From the NCBI GenBank assembly GCA_032622095.1, contig CP136061.1, positions 34,787,797-34,851,796 on the forward strand: 64,000 nt of DNA, in the 5' to 3' direction. A program made the position numbers and the translations under genes. Source of the stretch: Siphonodentalium dalli. Taxonomy: Eukaryota; Mollusca; Scaphopoda; Gadilida; Siphonodentaliidae. The notes under the pieces are model-generated. The model had not been told where the DNA came from, searched no databases, and saw only the letters and a list, made by a program, of their open reading frames with translations. Below are positions 11,865-20,664 of the stretch, piece by piece; within the stretch, counting starts at the first letter, position 1; each line of letters opens with the position of its first letter.

Positions 11865-12105
11865 CTAGGCCACACGCGACGTTGTCAAATTTACGGGTGG
11901 AGGAAAGACCAAACAGAGACTTAATTTCACCGAGAAATCGTCCCACTGCGTGTAGAAACCACCGACCCACGGAAAGCAACTGACAAACTTTCCCAGATAC
12001 ACGATTCCGGTCGCCCTCCCTATGACGGGGTTCGAACCAGCTTCGTCAGTGCTGGATGGCATGTGACGGTCTAATGCACCTGACACTGGACCACAGCTTA
12101 CCCTG
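11865..12105 (-). mobile_element. SINE-like segment, right-arm copy
   Basis: Reverse complement of 6668-6905 with the same B-box-like GGGGTTCGAACC (minus-strand sense). It is part of the inverted-repeat arm, not an independent insertion. Confidence 0.4.
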
Positions 12106-12459
12106 GAAAGAAAACATAAAACACTATTTAAAACACAGTCACCTCAGATGTTGAACCGAGAAGCGAATGTTGACATCGAATCGAATTTCGAAACGAATCT
12201 CGATCCGCCAGTGTAGAAAGTACATGCAGGTCTTCGAACTCACTCCCAATTTAATAAATATGAGGTGTCCGTAAATTTCAGTGTAAGTATTTAAACAGAA
12301 AATGACAAGCATGTGCAATGCTCCAGATGTAAAAGCAATATATATACAGTCTTTGAAATTAGGAGAAATATCCCATGGTAAATTATATTTTCAAATATTT
12401 TTCTTCCAGAGCTACCCATTTATGACTTTGCGACTTAATGTTTTCAGACATTTTTTTTT

Positions 12460-13810
12460 TCAGTAATAAAAGTACGTTATAAGGTCATTACCCACATTTA
12501 AACAAAAACATTCGGATCGAGCAAATGTTCGACATTTTTTCGGACCACTTTTACGAACTCGACCCAAAAACTTTCGGCTCAAAATGTTCCACCCAGCTGG
12601 CCACTTAAGAATTTGCACCCATTGGGGACATTTCCCCTTTTTTTTTAGACTTTGCCTAATTTCGAGGCATTTCGAACTTTTCGACATAAATTTGTTCTGC
12701 CCAAATTTTTGTTATTTTTCACTTAGTACGTTGCCGTGGTCATTTGCCACATTTTTCCGAAAAAATCGGACCGAGCACAGGTCGGACATTTTTTCGGACC
12801 ACTTTTACCAACTCGACCCAAAACATTTTCGACCCAAAATTTTCCGCCCAGCTGGCCACTTGAGAATTTGGCGTCATTTGCCACATTTTCTCCAAAAAAA
12901 CGGACCGAGCACAGGTCGGACACTTTTTCGGACCACTTTTACGAACTCGACCCAAAAACTTTTCACCCAAAATGCTCCGCCCAGCTGGCCACTTGAGAAT
13001 TTGCACCCATTGGGGACTTTTCCCCTTCATTTTTTAGACTTTGCCTAATTTCGAGGCATTTCGGACTTTTCGACCCAATTTTTTCGGCCCAATGTTTTGT
13101 TATTTTTTACTAAGTACGTTGCCGTGGTCATTTGGGACATTTTCCCAAAAAAATCAGACCGAGCACAGGTCGGACACTTTTTCGGACCACTTTTACCAAC
13201 TCGACCCAAAAAATTTTGACCCAAAATTTCCCGCCCAGCTGGCCACTTGAGAATTTGGCGTCATTTGGGACATTTTCCCAAAAAAATCGGACCGAGCACA
13301 GGTCGGACACTTTTTCGGACCACTTTTAACAACTCGACCCTAAAAAATTTCGGCCCAAAATGCTCCGCCCAGCTGGCCACTTGAGAATTTGCACCCATTG
13401 GGGACTTTTCCCCTTCATTTTTTAGACTTTGCCTAATTTCGAGGCATTTCGGACTTTTCGACCCAATTTTTTTCGGCCCAATTTTTTGTTATTTTTTACT
13501 AAGTACGTTGCCGTGGTCATTTGGGACATTTTCCCAAAAAAATCGGACCGAGCACAGGTCGGACATTTTTTCGGACCACTTTTACCAACTCGACCCAAAA
13601 AATTTTGGACCCAAAATTTCCCGCCCAGCTGGCCACTTGAGAATTTGGCGTCATTTGGGACATTTTCCCAAAAAAATCGGACCGAGCACAGGTCGGACAC
13701 TTTTTCGGACCACTTTTACCAACTCGACCCAAACAAATTTCGGCCCAAAATGCACCCCCGACCTGGCCACTTACGAATTTGGGGCCATATGCCACACTTT
13801 CCGACATTTT
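12460..13810 (-). repeat. nested tandem repeat in the right arm
   Basis: Mirror of 4960-6310: ~390-bp units with ~137-bp sub-blocks carrying ACCGAGCACAGGTCGGAC. The overlapping ORFs on both strands follow from the repeat and are not called as genes. Confidence 0.85.
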
Positions 13811-13859
13811 GCGAATAAGGAATAAGGAATAAGGAATAAGTAACAAAATTCACGTTGCT

Positions 13860-14261
13860 AAATTAATTTTACAACGAGGTGGTAGTGGGTTCCTTGGAGG
13901 AGTTTTAATTAGAAGTCTTTTGAAAAATTCATTTGAACAAACTGGTAGACAATCTAAAAGTAAATCAAAGGTTTCTCCAAAACATTCAAAGATTACACTG
14001 ATGCAAACACAACAAAGGGGTAGTCAAAACGAATCTAAACGTAAAACAAAGCTTTCTCTAAATCATTCAAAGTTTACACTGATGCAAACTCAACAAAATC
14101 AACATTCTAAATTTACACCTATACCTTCTCAGCAGAACCCTCAACATCAACCGTTACAAAAATAACCAGTTATTGATCTTGAATTTTCAAAATTTATGCC
14201 GTTGTCTGATGCATCGCAATCTGCATTCGAAGCTTTAGAATGGTTCAATCAGAAAAGATAA
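13860..14261 (+). pseudogene. 5'-truncated small virus-like protein gene with an internal TAA
   Basis: The frame is open from the inverted-repeat boundary with no plausible ATG at its head, so the 5' part seems lost. It begins near the junction with a Gly-rich hydrophobic stretch (RGGSGFLGGVLIRSLLK), then becomes Lys/Ser/Gln-rich with an internal repeat (LMQTQQ twice). TAA at 14163-14165 interrupts it, but the same frame continues to TAA 14259-14261. The Gly-Gly hydrophobic motif recalls small core or membrane-active proteins of the adintovirus/Polinton group. First remaining gene of the cassette; precise role unknown. Confidence 0.45.
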
Positions 14262-14317
14262 AAGATGAAACATATAATTTTTCTGCTCATTTTGAGACAA
14301 CTACTTAGACTGTGAAG

Positions 14318-14686
14318 ATGCTTTCAAAAACTAAGAGCAGGAAAGCACCGCTGATAAAAATATATGGTGAGTTGATTGTTGCAATGAGTAAAGTTCCATC
14401 TGCATATAAAAAGAAAATGATCAACGATGCTCCGAAACAAGTGATGGATTGTATTTCAGAATGTTGTCAAAATCTTTTAAAAGGTAATGTAAAACTGAAT
14501 GAAGCTCAGAACGGCAAGTTACATTCGAAGCGTAAACATATCAGATATCTTGCAGACAAGAACAAACCTTTGCAACAAAAGAAGAAAATTTTGAATCAAA
14601 AAGGTGGCTTTTTACCATTATTATTTCTTGCTCCGTTGATTAGCAAAACATTAGGTGCAGTTGTTAACAATATTTTGAAAAACTAA
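14318..14686 (+). CDS. small basic protein with C-terminal GGFLPLL hydrophobic motif
   Basis: 122 residues. I take ATG 14318; an upstream GTG start is unlikely in an animal. The N-terminal two thirds is Lys-rich (KKKMINDAPK, KRKHIRYLADKNK). From residue 96 a Gly-Gly hydrophobic tail (GGFLPLLFLAPLISK) follows. From memory, small genes with a QxGGFLPxL tail are common in invertebrate Polinton/adintovirus loci and have been compared to adenovirus core or membrane-lytic peptides; the role here is inferred. It ends 13 bp before the next ATG, in a compact same-strand cluster. No internal lesion is visible. Confidence 0.6.
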   Translation: MLSKTKSRKAPLIKIYGELIVAMSKVPSAYKKKMINDAPKQVMDCISECCQNLLKGNVKLNEAQNGKLHSKRKHIRYLADKNKPLQQKKKILNQKGGFLPLLFLAPLISKTLGAVVNNILKN

Positions 14687-14699
14687 ATCTCAAATAAAT

Positions 14700-15422
14700 A
14701 TGAAGAAAATGGTTATTGTACCATTCAGAATGTTGGAAGATTTCAAACAATGGAAAATGTCAGAAATGAATAAACCTCAATTACCTCCTGATCCTGCAAT
14801 TTCAAATGTTTCAGATTCTTACAAAGAATTGAAATCAGTTTATGATAAAAATATTTCTGAATCAGAAAAGTCACAGTTATTTGGAGAAAATTTGTACAAA
14901 TTGAAAACTTCACAAAAATCTTCTAATTCAAAATTCAGTTTACCTGAACAAAAGTTATCTGAAAACTTTGGGAAAATGAGTGAACATATATTGGAAAGTG
15001 TGCCATCTAAACTTCGTGGTAAAGCACAACAAATTTTAACATTGTTGTCAACTAATCCTAAACTTAGATGGGATGATCGTGGACAATTAATTTATGGAAC
15101 AGAAACAGTTACTGGATCAAATATAATTGATTTGATAAACGATGTTGTTCGTCACCGAAAAGGTTTTGACCCAGTTGGTTATGAAACATTCCTACGTGGA
15201 TTGGGGGAACTTAATGTACCACAAGATTATGTAGGTAACAGGAATCGATGGTTGTGGATACAAAGACATTTAAAAGAAGGTTACACTGGTGATGAGTTTC
15301 ATACACCTCATGCAACTCCTAGCAGTGGCAAGTCAAGAAAACGTTCAGTTGATATTTTCACACCTCAAAGTTTTCCTAAAACCAGAAAATCTATTTTGAA
15401 AGGATGGTCCCCACTTACATAA
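14700..15422 (+). CDS. conserved hypothetical protein of the Polinton/adintovirus cassette
   Basis: 240 residues from ATG 14700. The first ~95 residues are polar. Residues ~100-190 form the compact part (KLRGKAQQILTLL, WDDRGQLIYG, NIIDLINDVVRHRKGFDP, ELNVPQDYVGN). The C terminus is basic and Ser/Thr-rich. I recall similar proteins next to integrase genes in invertebrate Polinton loci, without an established function; a virion core or DNA-binding role is possible but unproven. Its last 19 bp overlap the integrase start in another frame, which is virus-like packing. No stop or frameshift was seen. Confidence 0.55.
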   Translation: MKKMVIVPFRMLEDFKQWKMSEMNKPQLPPDPAISNVSDSYKELKSVYDKNISESEKSQLFGENLYKLKTSQKSSNSKFSLPEQKLSENFGKMSEHILESVPSKLRGKAQQILTLLSTNPKLRWDDRGQLIYGTETVTGSNIIDLINDVVRHRKGFDPVGYETFLRGLGELNVPQDYVGNRNRWLWIQRHLKEGYTGDEFHTPHATPSSGKSRKRSVDIFTPQSFPKTRKSILKGWSPLT

Positions 15423-16498
15423 AATTTGACAAACTTCTAACTGAAATTTACTACAATCCAAAAGAAGTTGGTGGTTTCAGTGGAGCAAATCAACTTTTTA
15501 AAAATGCGAAAGAAACAAATAACAAAATTAAACTTTCAGATGTTAAAAAATGGTTACAATGGCAAAAAACATACACTTTGCACAAACCAATTGTTCGGAA
15601 ATTTCGCAGACGTAAAACTATTGTTGCAGGAATTGATATTCAGTGGCAAGCTGATTTGGCAGATTTGCAAACTTTGCAAAAGCACAATGACAATTACAGA
15701 TATTTACTTTGTGTTATTGATGTGTTCTCAAAATTTGCATGGGTTGAAAAAATTAAAGACAAAACTGGTAAAACTTTAGTTAAAACATTTCAGAAAATTC
15801 TCAAATCATCAAAACGAAAACCTGTTTCATTTCAATCTGACAAAGGTTCAGAATTCAAAAATAAATTATTTTTACAATTTTTGAAATCTAAGAAAATTCA
15901 TTTTTTCACAACAGAGAATCCAGAGACAAAAGCAAGTATAGTTGAACGTTTTCAACGGACATTGAAAACAAAGATGTGGAAATATTTTACACATAATCAA
16001 ACTTTGAAATACAATGATGTTTTGCACGATTTTGTGAATTCTTACAACAAAAGTTTTCATAGAAGTATTAAGATGGCACCAGTTTTAGTAACTCGAGAAA
16101 ATGAAATTGAAGTTTCCAGAAATCTTTATGGAAAGTTAAAAACGAAAAAAGATAAGATCTTGAAAGTTGGAGATTTTGTTAGAATAAATAAAACAAAGAG
16201 AACTTTTGATAAAGGATATCTTCCAAATTGGACAAAAGAAATTTTCAAAATTAGTAGAGTTTGTAAAAGTACACCATTAACTTACAAATTAGTAGATTTA
16301 GATGGTGAAAACATCGCAGGATCATTTTATGGTAAATAAATTCAACATATAAAAGATAATAAAGTTTACGAAATTGAATCAGTTGTTGGTAAACGTTCAA
16401 GAAAAGTTGCTGGTAAATCAGTTAGAGAAATTAAAGTTCATTGGGCTGGTTATCCTAAAAAATTTGACAGTTGGATTCCTGCCACAAATTTGGTATAA
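15404..16498 (+). pseudogene. retrovirus-like integrase with C-terminal chromodomain, one internal TAA (F54H12.3-like)
   Basis: ATG 15404 opens 311 residues with an rve (RNase H-fold) core. Catalytic acidic residues are visible at D84 (WQADLADL), D146 (SDKGSEF) and E181 (SIVERFQRT), a D,D,~35,E arrangement. An SH3-like segment follows (KILKVGDFVRI, ~250-310). TAA at 16337-16339 stops translation, but the same frame continues to TAA 16496-16498. That part encodes a chromodomain-like segment (VYEIESVVGKR, VHWAGYPKKFDSWIP). Integrases of Polintons and adintoviruses join element ends to host DNA, and the chromodomain is thought to steer target choice. The catalytic core is intact; loss of the chromodomain is the visible defect. 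Confidence 0.85.
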
Positions 16499-16508
16499 AA
16501 CTTCTAAC

Positions 16509-16772
16509 ATGTCTCAAAATGGTTCAGTTGGTCTGGATGCTCCATCACAATTTCAAATCTGTGGAGAAAAAATTGCAAAAAATCAAGTAACATATTTTAC
16601 ACAAATTATTATAATTGTTGGTATAATCGCTACAGCAATTGTTCATTTAAGTTTACAAAGTGAAAATAACGAACTGTGGTTAATTTTACTCAGTAGTTCT
16701 TTGGGATACATTTTACCAACACTGCGTTTGAAATATTTGAAAAATCAGTCGGCAGAAATTTTGAAAGTATGA
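16509..16772 (+). CDS. small membrane protein with two predicted transmembrane segments
   Basis: 87 residues from ATG 16509; the longer frame upstream is a shadow of the chromodomain region. Two hydrophobic stretches are visible: residues ~30-49 (TQIIIIVGIIATAIVHLSL) and ~56-72 (LWLILLSSSLGYILPTL). The short loop between them and the C-terminal tail are charged. The last 4 bp overlap the next gene (ATGA junction at 16769). Small transmembrane proteins near penton genes recur in Polinton-like loci, but I cannot assign this one to a named family. No lesion seen. Confidence 0.5.
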   Translation: MSQNGSVGLDAPSQFQICGEKIAKNQVTYFTQIIIIVGIIATAIVHLSLQSENNELWLILLSSSLGYILPTLRLKYLKNQSAEILKV

Positions 16773-17620
16773 ATTCTTTCTACATTACAATTCCGAGCGA
16801 CAGTTCAATGGTAATGTATCCAAACAATTCTCAATGTTGTTTTACTGTACAATTACCAAAACCAATTCAAATTGATAAAGAAAAATGGGAAGTTGCATTA
16901 GTCGAACTGATAACACCTTCAGAAACATACAATGTTACAGGGGATTCGTGTAAATTCAATTTGATTACAACTGATGCAATAATACTGTCTGTTCTTCAAA
17001 ATCGTTTTGAAGAAAAGATATTTAAGAGACCTGATGGCGTTCATGCAATTAAAATGCAGATACGAGAAGGTTCGTATACCTCTGCGGCAGATTTACTTGA
17101 TACAATGCAAGATGTAATTGATGAAACACTTGGAGAAGCAATGCAAAACGAATACGGATTTCACATCAAGTACTCAAAAGTTACAAAACGTGTGAAAATT
17201 ATTCGCAAGAGTGTAAGTATCCCAAAACTAGGAATTGAATTACCACAATGTCTTTTGCACAAGTTGGGTTACAAAACTGAAAACGATTCTGAAGATTTTT
17301 ATTCAAATAATAGATTTCCGTTTGGTGTAGATTTGAATGTTGGTCATAATCAAATGTTTGTTTATTCTGATATTGCCGATTTCACAATTGTTGGAAATGT
17401 TGAAGTACAAATTTTACGAGTTGTTTCTTTCAGAATTAAAAGAGATATCGACGGATTACATGTAAAACATGAATTTTAAAATTTACATTATGTTCCAGTT
17501 TCAAAGTCATACTTTGACAAAATTAGTGTAAATATAAGTGGCGACACAGGAAAATCAATTCAGTTTATTGATGGTAAGTCTTTGGCGAAGCTGCATTTCA
17601 GAAAACGAGAGGAGTTCTAA
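16769..17620 (+). pseudogene. penton-like minor capsid protein, internal TAA near the C terminus
   Basis: ATG 16769 begins 236 codons. TAA at 17477-17479 interrupts them, and the same frame continues 46 codons to TAA 17618-17620. The N terminus (MNSFYITIPSDSS, then WEVALVELITPSETYNV) matches what I know of the penton/minor-capsid protein adjoining the F54H12.2-type major capsid gene in invertebrate Polintons. The continuation includes HYVPVSKSYFD and LHFRKR, which look like this family's normal C terminus, so the TAA is a lesion and not the natural end. This single-jelly-roll protein would form capsid vertices. Confidence 0.7.
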
Positions 17621-17626
17621 AAAACA

Positions 17627-18001
17627 ATGTTCCCCGTGTATAGAGGTGTACCACGGCAATATGGTAACGGTATTGGTTCAATTTTCAAATCAGTTATGAG
17701 ATCTGCTGTACCATTTCTAAAACCGATTGGTCGGACAGCTTTACAACTTGCGAAAAAACACACTTTTGGTGTTGCAGATGAAATTATTAATCAAGGTAAA
17801 AGTCCGAAAGAAGCGTTGATGTCTGAAGGTAAAAAAGCTTTAAAATCTTTTGGCACACAAGCTAAAAATCAAATTTTGAACTCGAGACAAAAACCTAGAA
17901 AAAGAGTAGCGAATTCAAAAATGAATCATTCAGCTGTCAAACGCCGAAAAAGTCAGTCGAAAAAACATCCTAGCAGTCGAGCTCTTGATATTTTTGATTA
18001 A
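17627..18001 (+). CDS. basic virion core/pVI-like protein
   Basis: 124 residues from ATG 17627. The N-terminal third is Gly-rich and amphipathic (YGNGIGSIFKSVMRSAVP, then FLKPIGRTALQLAKK). The C-terminal third is strongly basic (RQKPRKRV, VKRRKSQSKK), consistent with nucleic-acid binding. In Polintons and adintoviruses a similar small gene sits between penton and hexon-type genes and has been compared with adenovirus pVI/core proteins. That comparison is inferred from position and composition. The stop is 2 nt before the major capsid ATG. The frame is intact. Confidence 0.55.
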   Translation: MFPVYRGVPRQYGNGIGSIFKSVMRSAVPFLKPIGRTALQLAKKHTFGVADEIINQGKSPKEALMSEGKKALKSFGTQAKNQILNSRQKPRKRVANSKMNHSAVKRRKSQSKKHPSSRALDIFD

Positions 18002-18003
18002 TC

Positions 18004-19309
18004 ATGGCACAAATGGTAAATGGATCATGCGAATGCAATAAATCGGAACTTGATATAACACATGTTCCACCAACGGTGGCTACAATGTCAGAATCGCAGT
18101 GGATCGAAAATCATCCGATTGCACCGCTGAATAATTCTGCTCCGATAGAGTTTGTCATACCATCTCAAACCGAAAAGTGGACAGATATTAATCAATCTTA
18201 TCTTTATGTGAAATTCAAAATTACAAAAAAAGATGGAACTAATTTGGTAGCTGCTACGGAATTAGCACCTGTTAACAATTTCTTTCATAGCATGTTCAGC
18301 AGTATCGATGTTTACTTGAACAACAAATTGATAACTTCGAATTCTGACACTTACCCATACCGAGCATATTTCGAAAATCTGTTGGGATACTCTCCAGAAT
18401 ATAAAGATAATCAATTAGCAAATTTAGAAATGTGGTATGGCGATACAGCAGAACAATTTGAAGAGAATACCAAAGGTGGTGGCAATGCTGGATTAACTTC
18501 TAGAGAAAGTTTGATCGGTGGTAGTAAATTTGTTGAGCTATGTGGACGGTTACACACTGATCTGTTTCTTCAAGAAAAATATTTACCAAAATGGAATTCA
18601 AATTCGTATCAGATTAAACAGATCACCATCAAAATTTTGCCTCATTGGCTCCGAGGATGGACAAATTGTTTTAGAATCAGCAGTGTTCCATGTCAGAACA
18701 GTTAGTCTCTTTCCAGCGGTCTCAAATAAATTAAATCAAGAAATTGTCCAGTCAAAAATGAAACTACCTATTAAACGAGTAGAAATAAAAACTTTCACAA
18801 TTAGTACTGGACTTAGATCAAAAATTGAAGACCACTTATTTCAAGGACAATTACCAAAGAGACTTTTTATTGCGTTGGTCGAAAATAAAGATATGAATGG
18901 AGATTTGGGTACCAATCCATTCCACTTCAAACATTTCAGTTTGAATAAATTGGAAGTTAGTCAAGACGGTCATACAATACATAACCGTCCATTTGAACCA
19001 AACTTCGCAACAAAACAATGTCTCAGATCATATTTATCTTTGTATCAATCTTTAGGAATGTTTGGTGTTAACAAATCAATTGGCATTAATTTAAAAGAAT
19101 ATATGAATGGTTATTGTTTGTGGGGTTTCGACTTGACACCGGACCAAGGAAGCGACGAGGGACATCTACATCCTATAAAGACAGGGAACCTGCGTTTGGA
19201 GCTTCAGTTCTTGACAGCTCTCACTACAGCCGTCAACGTTTTGGTGTATGCTGAATTCGACAGTGAAATAGAGATCACAGCTTTGAGAGAAGTGCTTACT
19301 GACTATTAG
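18004..19309 (+). pseudogene. double-jelly-roll major capsid protein (F54H12.2-like), frameshifted
   Basis: ATG 18004 starts a frame with family-typical blocks: HPIAPLNNSAPIEF, DINQSYLYVKFKI, NNFFHSMFSSIDVYLNN, YPYRAYFENLLGYSPE. At about 18587-18592, in an AAAA run, the homologous frame moves by one base. The remainder (HVRTVSLFPAV, LGMFGVNKSIG, VYAEFDSEIEI) is in the other frame and ends at 19309. Total span matches a ~430-residue protein. This family, annotated in many invertebrates as F54H12.2-like, corresponds to the Polinton/adintovirus hexon-type capsid protein that builds an icosahedral shell. The shift breaks the product about 45% along. Confidence 0.78.
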
Positions 19310-19310
19310 G

Positions 19311-19769
19311 ATGGAGTTCACATCACAGCTATGGAACTACTATGAAGAATACCAATGTTCACAAAACTTTGCTCCGAGATGGAACCTGATCTTGGACACA
19401 CTCAACAACGCTATGATTGAAGAACTACAAGAACTTATTCGCAAGGAAGTGTCAGCAAACTGTGAAGGATGTAAAATAGAACATCCTAGTCAACGTGAAC
19501 ATGTTCTGTGTTTGTTCTCTACAACTGATGATTGGACAAACCAGTTTATCGACTTGGCGCTGATTAAACTTGACATATACAATGTTATGGAAAGATGGTT
19601 CCCGAAGCTGATGGAGTTAAACCCACACTGCAAGGAGAAGTTCGAAGCATACGTCATGTGGGATCATCTGAGAAACAGTTTGGAGTTCAACCGCAAAAAA
19701 TTCGACGCAGAGTGGACTCTGATGTGGTCACAGCGAGTCAAAGAGAATTACAACGATGCAGACAGCTGA
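19311..19769 (+). CDS. conserved Cys/His protein of the Polinton/adintovirus cassette
   Basis: 152 residues from ATG 19311, directly after the capsid stop. Possible metal ligands are C51, C54, H58, H64 and C67 (CEGCKIEHPSQREHVLC). I remember a CxGCxxxHPSQxxH motif in short genes beside capsid genes of invertebrate Polinton-like loci, but no assigned function. The rest is Trp- and Leu-rich and probably helical. Its last 14 bp overlap the protease start in another frame. No lesion was seen. Confidence 0.5.
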   Translation: MEFTSQLWNYYEEYQCSQNFAPRWNLILDTLNNAMIEELQELIRKEVSANCEGCKIEHPSQREHVLCLFSTTDDWTNQFIDLALIKLDIYNVMERWFPKLMELNPHCKEKFEAYVMWDHLRNSLEFNRKKFDAEWTLMWSQRVKENYNDADS

Positions 19770-20229
19770 ACTTCAATATATTCTGGACAATTCCTGGTTG
19801 TGTAAACTTAACACACATGTTTGTGCTAGAGATCTGTTACCAGAGAAGAAACCACAGCATATTCAAGCATATATTGTGAACACGCACTCATCGGATCAGC
19901 CAGGAAAACACTGGACATTGATGTTATTCAATGGAAGATCAGCTGTATACTTCGACTCATTTGGACTACCACCACCGAGACGATATATGTTACCATTCAT
20001 AAAAAGGAACTCATCAGCATGGACTATGAATACAACACGATATCAACATCGTGCGACAAATGTGTGTGGATTATATTGTATATTCGCACTCCACCACATG
20101 ATGAAAGGAAAGAGGATGAAAAGATTATTCAATTCTCGGGATTTCTTCAAGAATGACAGAACAATAGTTCGATGGTTTGGAAAGCACTATGGTCGATTAT
20201 ACAGAAAAGCAAATTTGCTGTTGAATTAA
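19756..20229 (+). CDS. adenain-like cysteine protease
   Basis: 157 residues from ATG 19756. The adenovirus-protease (C5) active-site order is complete: H52 (GKHWTLMLF), acidic D67 (VYFDSFG), Q97 for the oxyanion hole (RYQHRATNVCG) and nucleophile C104 (NVCGLYC). Such proteases cleave capsid and core precursors during virion maturation in adenoviruses, Polintons and adintoviruses. Length is close to the usual ~160-200 residues. It is the last gene of the cassette, and an AATAAA at 20478-20483 could be its polyadenylation signal. No stop or frameshift is visible. Confidence 0.85.
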   Translation: MQTAELQYILDNSWLCKLNTHVCARDLLPEKKPQHIQAYIVNTHSSDQPGKHWTLMLFNGRSAVYFDSFGLPPPRRYMLPFIKRNSSAWTMNTTRYQHRATNVCGLYCIFALHHMMKGKRMKRLFNSRDFFKNDRTIVRWFGKHYGRLYRKANLLLN

Positions 20230-20660
20230 ACTTCACCAGGACATCGACGGCTGATATACATACAACGCAAAGACGACGACCAGATAACAACGAATGTGTC
20301 AACAACTCCACAAAATAGACTCTTTTGTTATTGATTCAGCGTAGGATGTTGTAGGATGTTCAATTAAGTTTCTTCAAATCTGAGACCTTGTTTTGTACAT
20401 AAATTATTGTTCTTTGTTAATATTATTGATGTATAATAATATATTATTGTTCATTGTTCTTGTTCTTGTTTTTGAAAAATAAATGATAAATTTCAACAAA
20501 ATCGTTTTCACTGTAGGATCCCCACCAATTGATTCCGTTCGTGTCGATGTGTCATCTCTGGTCAGAATTATACAAACTTTAAATTAGTAATGAAAAAATG
20601 TCTAAGTCTATTTTCATTTTTTCGATCAGAAATGTCACATCAATGACAGGAACATCTATC
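20230..20660. other. 3' flank of the cassette with a polyadenylation-like signal
   Basis: AT-rich, no gene recognised on +. AATAAA lies at 20478-20483, about 250 bp after the protease stop. No packaging ATPase, DNA polymerase B or terminal inverted repeat is visible here. A short minus-strand frame (about 20579-20660) is mentioned under findings. Confidence 0.5.
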
Positions 20661-20664
20661 CTCA

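Larger units (their letters stand above)
10225..13859 (-). repeat. right arm of the giant inverted repeat (~3.6 kb)
   Basis: Reverse complement of 4912-8530. Its outer end, CACGTTGCT at 13851-13859, adjoins the virus-like gene cassette directly. It holds the mirrored tandem repeat (12460-13810), SINE-like segment (11865-12105), hairpin (10863-10916) and decayed ORF. Small differences from the left arm show the two arms are separate sequences that have begun to diverge. Confidence 0.92.

Noticed and set aside
15404-16498. LTR retrotransposon as the source of the integrase
   Set aside because: No reverse transcriptase, gag or LTR is present. The neighbours are capsid and adenain-like protease genes typical of Polinton/adintovirus loci.
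16374-16508. Longer N terminus for the small membrane protein
   Set aside because: It would start at TTG and overlaps the chromodomain frame; ATG 16509 gives a compact protein with normal spacing.
14163-17620. Non-standard genetic code (TAA read as an amino acid)
   Set aside because: The neighbouring capsid gene has a frameshift, another pseudogene in the window also has TAG, and other cassette genes end normally at TAA. Mutational decay explains it more simply.
18518-18590. Separate gene starting at 18518 in the second capsid frame
   Set aside because: The first codons are a shadow of the capsid N-terminal frame. Homologous sequence enters this frame only after the A run near 18588.
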